This document shows positions 58,824-64,000 of a DNA stretch of 64,000 bases, piece after piece. This DNA is from Bradyrhizobium sp. in8p8 (GTDB lineage Bacteria; Pseudomonadota; Alphaproteobacteria; Rhizobiales; Xanthobacteraceae): positions 1 to 64,000 of the forward strand of contig NZ_AUGD01000013.1 in the NCBI RefSeq assembly GCF_000426845.1, written 5' to 3'. Numbering within the stretch: position 1 is the first letter of the stretch; every line of letters starts with the position of its first letter. The translations under genes and the position numbers were made by a program. The notes beneath the pieces are model-generated. The model ran no database searches. It saw only the letters and a program-made list of their open reading frames with translations, and was not told the origin of the DNA.

Positions 58824-59450
58824 TCACACGTCGAAGAACACCGTCTCCTCCGGCCCCTGCAAATTGATCGTGAAGGCGTACACGACCTTGCCGGCGCGCT
58901 CGCTGCGCGTTGCGATCAAGGTCTTGCGGCGCACCGGCTGTTCGATCAGGTTGAGCACGGGGTCGGCGGCGTTGGCGGCCTCTTCATCCGAGAAGTAGAG
59001 CCGCGTGTTGAGGCCGATGTTGATGCCGCGCGCGACGATCCAGACATTGATATGCGGTGCGCATTTGCGGCCCGCCTTGTCGGTGATCGCGCCGGGCTTG
59101 ATGGTCTCGAAGGTGACGAGGCCGCTGTCGAAGTCGGACCCGGCGCGGCCCCAGCCGCGAAAGTCCTCATCGAGTGCGCCCGCCGAACGATCCGCCGGAT
59201 GGTTGTAGCGACCGGCCGCATTGGCCTGCCATATCTCGAGCAGAACGTCGCGCAGCGGCGTGCCGGTGCCGTCGAGCACCTTGCCCTCCAGCGTGATGCG
59301 CTCGCCCTTGGTGTTGGGCGTCACCAGCACATTGGAGAAATTCCTCTCGAAGATGTCGAAGCCGGCCATGGCCGGGATCAGGCCGATATGGACGTAGGGC
59401 CCGGCGGTCTGCGAGGCAGTTTCCTTGAGATAATTGAGCGGCTGCGGCAT
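58824..59450 (-). CDS. pcaG: Protocatechuate 3,4-dioxygenase alpha subunit
   Basis: The 208-residue subunit pairs with PcaH in the intradiol ring-cleaving enzyme that makes beta-carboxymuconate. Motifs: TAGPYVHIGLIP, LEIWQANAAGRYNHPADR, and CAPHINVWIVARGINIGLNT, with the family's dioxygenase core. It lacks the full metal site, as usual for the alpha chain. It follows pcaH by 3 bases and is convergent with the AraC gene. Confidence 0.95.
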   Translation of the reverse strand: MPQPLNYLKETASQTAGPYVHIGLIPAMAGFDIFERNFSNVLVTPNTKGERITLEGKVLDGTGTPLRDVLLEIWQANAAGRYNHPADRSAGALDEDFRGWGRAGSDFDSGLVTFETIKPGAITDKAGRKCAPHINVWIVARGINIGLNTRLYFSDEEAANAADPVLNLIEQPVRRKTLIATRSERAGKVVYAFTINLQGPEETVFFDV

Positions 59451-59453
59451 GGC

Positions 59454-60245
59454 TCAGTTCCCCGCGGTGCGATTTTCGAAATAGGTGGAGCGCTGGCCGC
59501 GCAGCACGATGTCGAAGCGATAGGCGAGCGAATCGAACGGGCTGGAGGCGTTGAGGTCGAGCGGCGCCACGAGGCGGTCGAGCGCATCCTTGTCCGGGAT
59601 CGTCGTCAGAATCGGGCAGATTGGAATCAGGGGGTCACCTTCGAAGTACATCTGCGTGATCAGCCGTTGCGCGAAGCCGGAGCCGAACACCGAGAAGTGG
59701 ATATGGGCCGGGCGCCAGCTGTTGACATAGTTGCGCCAGGGATAAGGCCCCGGCTTCACGGTGCGGAAATAATAGTAGCCGGTTTCGTCAGTGAGCGCGC
59801 GTCCGCAGCCCCCGAAATTCGGATCGATCGGCGCCAGATAGGTGTCCTTTTTGTGCCGGTAGCGGCCGCCGGCATTGGCCTGCCAGAACTCGACCAGCGT
59901 GTTCGGCACCCCGCGGCCGGTTTCGTCCAGCACGCGGCCATGCACGATGATCCGCTCGCCGATGGGGTCGCCGTCCTTGGCGTAGTTGCGGATCAGATCG
60001 TTGTCGAGCGGGCCGAGATCATTGTGCCCGAACACCGGCCCGGTGATCTCCGAAACCGAGTTTTCCAGCGACAGCAGCGACTGGCGCGGCGAGCGCAGCA
60101 CCGAGGATTTGTAACCGGGCGCATGCGCCGGCGGATGGATGGAACGATCGCGCTGGAAGAAGCCGCCATCGCCGAGCGGGGGCGTAAAAGGCTCGGGGCT
60201 GTTGAGGCGGGGATCCCGCAAGGCTGCTGGCGCCTGGGCGTTCAT
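59454..60245 (-). CDS. pcaH: Protocatechuate 3,4-dioxygenase beta subunit
   Basis: The 263-residue catalytic subunit binds the ferric ion with two Tyr and two His. These are seen as the first Tyr in AGGRYRHKKDTYLAP and the Tyr/His/His set in PWRNYVNSWRPAHIHFSVFG. LVEFWQANAGG and SLENSVSEITGPVFGHNDLG are also typical. The length is somewhat longer than the classic 235-240 residues because of the N-terminal part (SPEPFTPPLGDGGFF). It forms an operon with pcaG. Confidence 0.96.
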   Translation of the reverse strand: MNAQAPAALRDPRLNSPEPFTPPLGDGGFFQRDRSIHPPAHAPGYKSSVLRSPRQSLLSLENSVSEITGPVFGHNDLGPLDNDLIRNYAKDGDPIGERIIVHGRVLDETGRGVPNTLVEFWQANAGGRYRHKKDTYLAPIDPNFGGCGRALTDETGYYYFRTVKPGPYPWRNYVNSWRPAHIHFSVFGSGFAQRLITQMYFEGDPLIPICPILTTIPDKDALDRLVAPLDLNASSPFDSLAYRFDIVLRGQRSTYFENRTAGN

Positions 60246-60307
60246 CGACGTTGTCTCTCCCTGGGAGCCCGGAGGCGGGCGTGGTTATCGGGAGATGATG
60301 GGACCCT

Positions 60308-60326
60308 CTATTCTCAAGATAAATAG
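60308..60326. promoter_or_regulatory. Candidate LysR-type operator
   Basis: The 19-base site CTATTCTCAAGATAAATAG has perfect 5-base inverted arms (CTATT / AATAG) and contains a T-N11-A core. It lies between divergent pcaH and the LysR gene, 10 bases before the latter's ATG, which is where an autoregulating LysR protein would bind. Confidence 0.5.
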
Positions 60327-60336
60327 ATGAATTATA

Positions 60337-61266
60337 ATGAATCACATGAAGGAAATCGATCATTTGGCCCTCGACGGACATGCCCTCGAGCTATTCCTCG
60401 CCGTGCTGGAGGAGGGATCGGTGACGGCAGCCGCGACACGTCTGGGGCTGACGCAGTCGGCGGTCAGCCACGGGTTGAACAAGCTGCGGCGGATTGCCGG
60501 CGATCCGCTGTTCGCTAAATCCGGCCGCGGCATCGTCGCCACGGCGCATGCCCAGGCCCTCGCGACGAAGGCGCGCGCGCTGATCGACGAGATGCGCAGC
60601 TTTGCCGGCGGCGTCAGCTTCGCGCCGGCGCAGGCCCAGCTGTCGCTGACGATCGCCGCCAATGATTTCCAGCGCGACCTGCTGCTGCCGCGCTTCTTCG
60701 ACCACGTCGCCGCGCAAGTGAGGAGCCTGAACCTGCGCGTGATCCCCTCGCAATCGCCTTCGCCTGCGATGCTGCGCGAGAACCGCTGCGATCTCCTGAT
60801 CACTCCGCTGCCGCCGTCCGGCGTCGACATCGTGCAGAAGCGGCTGCTGAGGGATCATTACGTGTGCTACTACGATGCAAAGGCCCGTTCGGCACCGGCC
60901 AGCCGCAGCGCCTATCTCGCGGCACGTCACGTCACGGTGGTCTATACCGACAACGAACGGCTCGATTTCGACCGCCGGCTGGCAGCAAACGGGCTTCATC
61001 GCGATATCGCGATCTCGGTGCCGAGCTTCTCCGGCGTACCGTCCTTCCTGCGGGGGTCGCAGATGCTTGCGAGCATGCCGAGCCTGCTCGCAGCCGGCGT
61101 GATGCGCGGGTTTGCGCAAGCGCCGATCCCGCTGGCGTCTCGCACGCGGACCCTGGCCGAGCTGCCGATGTTCATGGTCTGGCATCAGCGTTACCAGAAG
61201 GACCCGGCCCACCGATGGATCAGGAGCCAGCTGGAGGCCGTCGCGGCCACGGCCGCCAAGCCGTGA
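60337..61266 (+). CDS. LysR-family regulator next to pcaHG
   Basis: The 309-residue product (a second ATG at 60346) has an N-terminal winged helix-turn-helix (LELFLAVLEEGSVTAAATRL, GLTQSAVSHGLNKLR, DPLFAKSGRG) and a LysR ligand-binding domain. The LFLAVLEEGSVTAAATRL start and TQSAVSHGLNKLR agree with the NahR/NodD-like subgroup. Its place suggests control of pcaHG by protocatechuate or a pathway intermediate. Whether it equals PcaQ is not certain. No ribosome site is seen before the ATG. Confidence 0.85.
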   Translation: MNHMKEIDHLALDGHALELFLAVLEEGSVTAAATRLGLTQSAVSHGLNKLRRIAGDPLFAKSGRGIVATAHAQALATKARALIDEMRSFAGGVSFAPAQAQLSLTIAANDFQRDLLLPRFFDHVAAQVRSLNLRVIPSQSPSPAMLRENRCDLLITPLPPSGVDIVQKRLLRDHYVCYYDAKARSAPASRSAYLAARHVTVVYTDNERLDFDRRLAANGLHRDIAISVPSFSGVPSFLRGSQMLASMPSLLAAGVMRGFAQAPIPLASRTRTLAELPMFMVWHQRYQKDPAHRWIRSQLEAVAATAAKP

Positions 61267-61345
61267 TAGCCGGTGCCGCGTTCGACAAGACCGCCCCTCC
61301 GCAAACCCACTGGTTGCGGGACGGCCCCCGCGCTAAAATCCCTTC

Positions 61346-62650
61346 ATGACAGTGACCGACATTGCGAGCCGGACCTACAATCACAGCTGGCGGCTGGATC
61401 CCATTATCCGCAGCCTGCTTGATACCGACTTCTACAAGCTATTGATGTTACAAATGATTCGGGAAGACTACCCGGATCAGCAGGTGACCTTTTCGGTCAT
61501 CAACCGCTCGCGCCATGTACGTCTCGCCGAGATCATCGACGAGGGTGAGTTGCGCGCTCAGCTCGATCACGCCCGCACCATCCGCTTCACCAAGAAAGAG
61601 CTGATCTGGCTGGCCGGTAACACCTTCTACGGCAAGACCCACATGTTCTCGGCGGACTTCATCCGCTGGCTGGCGGAGTTCCGCCTGCCCGAGTACGAGC
61701 TGCGCAAGGTCGAGGGCCAGTACGAGCTGCATTTCCATGGTCCCTGGACCCACACCACGATGTGGGAGATTCCGGCGCTTGCGATCATCAACGAGCTGCG
61801 CTCGCGCGCTGCAATGAAGGGCCGCGGCCGCTTCGAGCTCGACGTGCTCTATGCCCGCGCCAAGGCCAAGCTGTGGACCAAGGTGGAACGGCTGCGCAAG
61901 CTCGAGAATTTGCGGCTCTCCGACTTCGGCACGCGCCGCCGTCACGGCTTTCTCTGGCAGCGCTGGTGCGTCGAGGCGGTGAAGGAAGGCCTGGGTCCGT
62001 CCTTCATCGGCACATCCAACGTGCTGCTCGCGATGGACAACGATCTCGAAGCCATCGGCACCAACGCGCATGAGCTGCCGATGGTCGCGGCCGCGCTCGC
62101 CAGGGACGACGAGGAACTGCGCTGGGCGCCCTACCGCATCCTCGACCAGTGGCGCCAGACCTATGGCGGCAATCTCCTGATCGCACTGCCCGACGCCTTC
62201 GGCACCAAAGCCTTCCTGCGCGATGCGCCGGAATGGGTTGCCGACTGGACCGGCTTCCGTCCCGACAGCGCGCCGCCGATCCAGGCAGGCGAAGAGATCA
62301 TCGCCTGGTGGCAGAGGAAGGGCCGCAACCCCAAGGACAAGCTGCTGGTCTTTTCCGACGCGATGGACGTCGGCTCGATCGAGGAGACCTATCACCACTT
62401 CGCCGGCCGCGTGCGGCTCTCCTTCGGCTGGGGCACCAACCTCACCAACGACTTCGTCGGCTGCACGCCGGACGGCTCGTTCAACCTCGATCCGATCTCG
62501 CTGGTCTGCAAGGTCTCGTCGGTCGATGGCCATCCGGCCGTCAAGCTCTCCGACAATCCGGAGAAGGCGACCGGCCTTCCATCGGAGATCGAGCGTTACC
62601 TGCGCGTGTTCGGCGACGCGGGTCGCGTGCGCAAGCCGGTGCTGGTGTAG
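61346..62650 (+). CDS. pncB: Nicotinate phosphoribosyltransferase PncB
   Basis: The 434-residue enzyme makes nicotinate mononucleotide for NAD salvage. Motifs: SLLDTDFYKLLMLQMI, TFSVINRSRHVRLAEII, FGTRRRHGFLWQRW, FIGTSNVLLAMDNDLEAIG, THE-like GTNAHELPMV, DAFGTKAFL, VFSDAMDVGSIEE and GWGTNLTNDF. The length and motif order are those of the bacterial PncB. It is monocistronic here and unrelated to its neighbours in function. Confidence 0.95.
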   Translation: MTVTDIASRTYNHSWRLDPIIRSLLDTDFYKLLMLQMIREDYPDQQVTFSVINRSRHVRLAEIIDEGELRAQLDHARTIRFTKKELIWLAGNTFYGKTHMFSADFIRWLAEFRLPEYELRKVEGQYELHFHGPWTHTTMWEIPALAIINELRSRAAMKGRGRFELDVLYARAKAKLWTKVERLRKLENLRLSDFGTRRRHGFLWQRWCVEAVKEGLGPSFIGTSNVLLAMDNDLEAIGTNAHELPMVAAALARDDEELRWAPYRILDQWRQTYGGNLLIALPDAFGTKAFLRDAPEWVADWTGFRPDSAPPIQAGEEIIAWWQRKGRNPKDKLLVFSDAMDVGSIEETYHHFAGRVRLSFGWGTNLTNDFVGCTPDGSFNLDPISLVCKVSSVDGHPAVKLSDNPEKATGLPSEIERYLRVFGDAGRVRKPVLV

Positions 62651-62891
62651 CACCCCACCAATTCTCTCGATCGAGGCAGCCGCGCACAGGGGATGCGCGG
62701 TATCGGATCGTCACCCCCAGCAGTCCCAGTTCACCCGCATTTGAAGCGATTTGCTTGCGCCTGCTTCACGACGGCTTCACCCTCTGACGGAGTCTTCCGC
62801 ACCTTTCAGATCGAGTTAAGCAACCATCCCGTCTACTTCGTGTTGCAGGCGCAACGCTTCGCTGCGATCGTTGATCGGCTTGGGGAATAAG

Positions 62892-64000
62892 GTGTTTCGC
62901 AGAACAGCGACGTCAGCGGAGCGACACAGCTTCCTTCACGTCATCAAGCTCGTCTCGCCTTTCGTGATGGTCGTCGTGCTCCAGGCGGCGATCGCGGGAT
63001 TCAGTCTCGAGGTGATGTCGTCGGTCCGCGCCTATGTGGCGGGCGAAGCGCTATGGTCGCGTTCGCAAAAGAACGCCGTCTATTTCCTCAACCGCTATCT
63101 GCACTCGGGCGAGGCCAGCCTGTTCGCGCAGTATCGAGCCTCGCTTGCCGTTCCCATCGGCGACGAGTTCGCGCGCTGGGCGCTCGAGCGCGATCCCGTC
63201 GACGTCGAGACCGCCCGCATCGGCTTCCTGCAGGGCGGCAACCATCCCGATGACGTACCAGGACTGATCAGGCTGTTTCGCTACTTCAACCGTGTCAGCT
63301 TCCTCCAGGAAGCGATCAGCGAATGGGCCGCCACTGATCCCATGCTGCTGGAGCTCAGCGTGTTCGGCGAGCTCATCCGGTCCGAACTGGAAAACGGCCC
63401 CATTGCAGACGATCGCCTGCAGTTTCTTGCGTCGCGGCTCTCGGAGCTCAACAGCCAATTCACGGTGCATGCAAAGCGGTTCTCCACCGTCCTCGGCGAG
63501 GGCTCCCGCGCGATCAAGTTGACGCTGACCTGCATCAACCTCCTGACCGCAGCGACGCTGATCCTGCTTCTGATCTGGCATACGCGGCGTTTGGTGCTGC
63601 AACGGCAGGCGTTCGAACACGCCTTGCATGCCGAGAAAGAGCGCCTGGCTTGGCAGGCGTCGCACGATGGGCTGACCGGCCTGTTCAACCGCCGCGCCTT
63701 CGAGGCCCGCCTGCAAAGCGAGCTGGACGATGCCGCGGCGGGTGCGTTCGGCCTCATCCTGCTCGACCTCGACCAGTTCAAGAGTGTCAACGACAACTGT
63801 GGCCACCTTGCCGGCGACCGCCTGCTCTGCGAGGTCTCGCGCCTCCTGCAGCAGGACCGGCATGCACATGATCTTGTGGCTAGGCTCGGCGGTGACGAAT
63901 TCTGCCTGATCCTGCCGCGCTGCCCGCCCTACGAGGCTGTCGATATCGCCGAGCGTCTGCGCAGATCGCTCGAGATGTTCAATTTCGCCTGGGGCGACCG
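62892..64000 (+). CDS. GGDEF diguanylate cyclase, cut by window end
   Basis: The frame starts with GTG at 62892 after GGGGA and stays open to the last base (369 codons). An N-terminal membrane helix (LVSPFVMVVVLQAAIAGF) and a second one (LTCINLLTAATLILLLIW, about residue 220) enclose a helical sensor. The GGDEF domain follows: ASHDGLTGLFNRRAFEARL, LDLDQFKSVNDNCGHLAGD and the intact RLGGDEF active site. It would make c-di-GMP. The C-terminus, and any EAL domain, lies outside the window. Confidence 0.9.
   Translation, partial: MFRRTATSAERHSFLHVIKLVSPFVMVVVLQAAIAGFSLEVMSSVRAYVAGEALWSRSQKNAVYFLNRYLHSGEASLFAQYRASLAVPIGDEFARWALERDPVDVETARIGFLQGGNHPDDVPGLIRLFRYFNRVSFLQEAISEWAATDPMLLELSVFGELIRSELENGPIADDRLQFLASRLSELNSQFTVHAKRFSTVLGEGSRAIKLTLTCINLLTAATLILLLIWHTRRLVLQRQAFEHALHAEKERLAWQASHDGLTGLFNRRAFEARLQSELDDAAAGAFGLILLDLDQFKSVNDNCGHLAGDRLLCEVSRLLQQDRHAHDLVARLGGDEFCLILPRCPPYEAVDIAERLRRSLEMFNFAWGD

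Noticed and set aside
1..64000. CRISPR array, rRNA, tRNA, prophage or exosortase gene
   Set aside because: None was recognised: no regular direct-repeat array, no cloverleaf or rRNA core sequence, no phage structural gene and no exosortase motif was seen by eye.

Overview
The window looks like chromosome of a Bradyrhizobium-type alphaproteobacterium. The support is high GC coding sequence, an IS66 element of rhizobial type, PEPxxWA-CTERM surface proteins, a clustered chemotaxis operon with several methyl-accepting proteins, and a pobA / pcaHG aromatic-acid region. No rRNA, tRNA or CRISPR was recognised. Species assignment is inference from gene content.

Layout. (1) 1-2913: a near-complete IS66-family element (tnpA-tnpB-tnpC, all on the minus strand) with an extra 102-residue gene between tnpC and the left end. 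(2) 2914-12300: an accessory stretch holding three PEPxxWA-CTERM proteins (3283-4020, 8070-8684, 10236-10913), a GMC oxidoreductase, several very small genes, and a second IS66 remnant that cut a small gene at 7660. (3) 12310-25400: a type II secretion system (T2SS). gspG stands apart; gspL-M-C-like-prepilin peptidase and gspE-F-H-I-J form tight minus-strand runs with ATGA or TGATG overlaps; gspK is divergent on the plus strand; gspD plus a small lipoprotein follow. (4) 25601-37530: a small Cys-rich exported protein, an H-NS-family regulator, then an exopolysaccharide region: a polyprenyl glycosyl-1-phosphate transferase, a cyclase-like membrane protein, wecB (UDP-GlcNAc 2-epimerase), an NfrB-like processive glycosyltransferase and a Wza-type export lipoprotein, followed by small hypothetical genes. 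(5) 37655-52234: a chemotaxis operon read on the minus strand: STAS protein, cheY, cheA, cheW, two MCP genes, cheW, MCP, cheR, cheB, a soluble coiled-coil protein and a GrlR-like protein. (6) 52493-56648: a REC/HD-GYP phosphodiesterase, an exported protein and a CHASE2-adenylate cyclase on the plus strand. (7) 56691-61266: pobA with a divergent AraC regulator, and pcaHG with a divergent LysR regulator, which turn 4-hydroxybenzoate into protocatechuate and open its ring. (8) 61346-64000: pncB and a GGDEF protein cut by the window end.

How the genes fit together. Cell-surface, secretion and signalling genes dominate. The wecB/NfrB-like pair is the most interesting candidate system: by analogy with the E. 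coli NfrB pathway it could make a ManNAc-containing exopolysaccharide, but here the glycosyltransferase lacks the long C-terminal region of NfrB and sits beside a Wza-type exporter. The three MCPs share a collinear 711-bp signalling block but carry 0, 1 or 2 copies of a 39-residue HAMP-like module, a natural length series.
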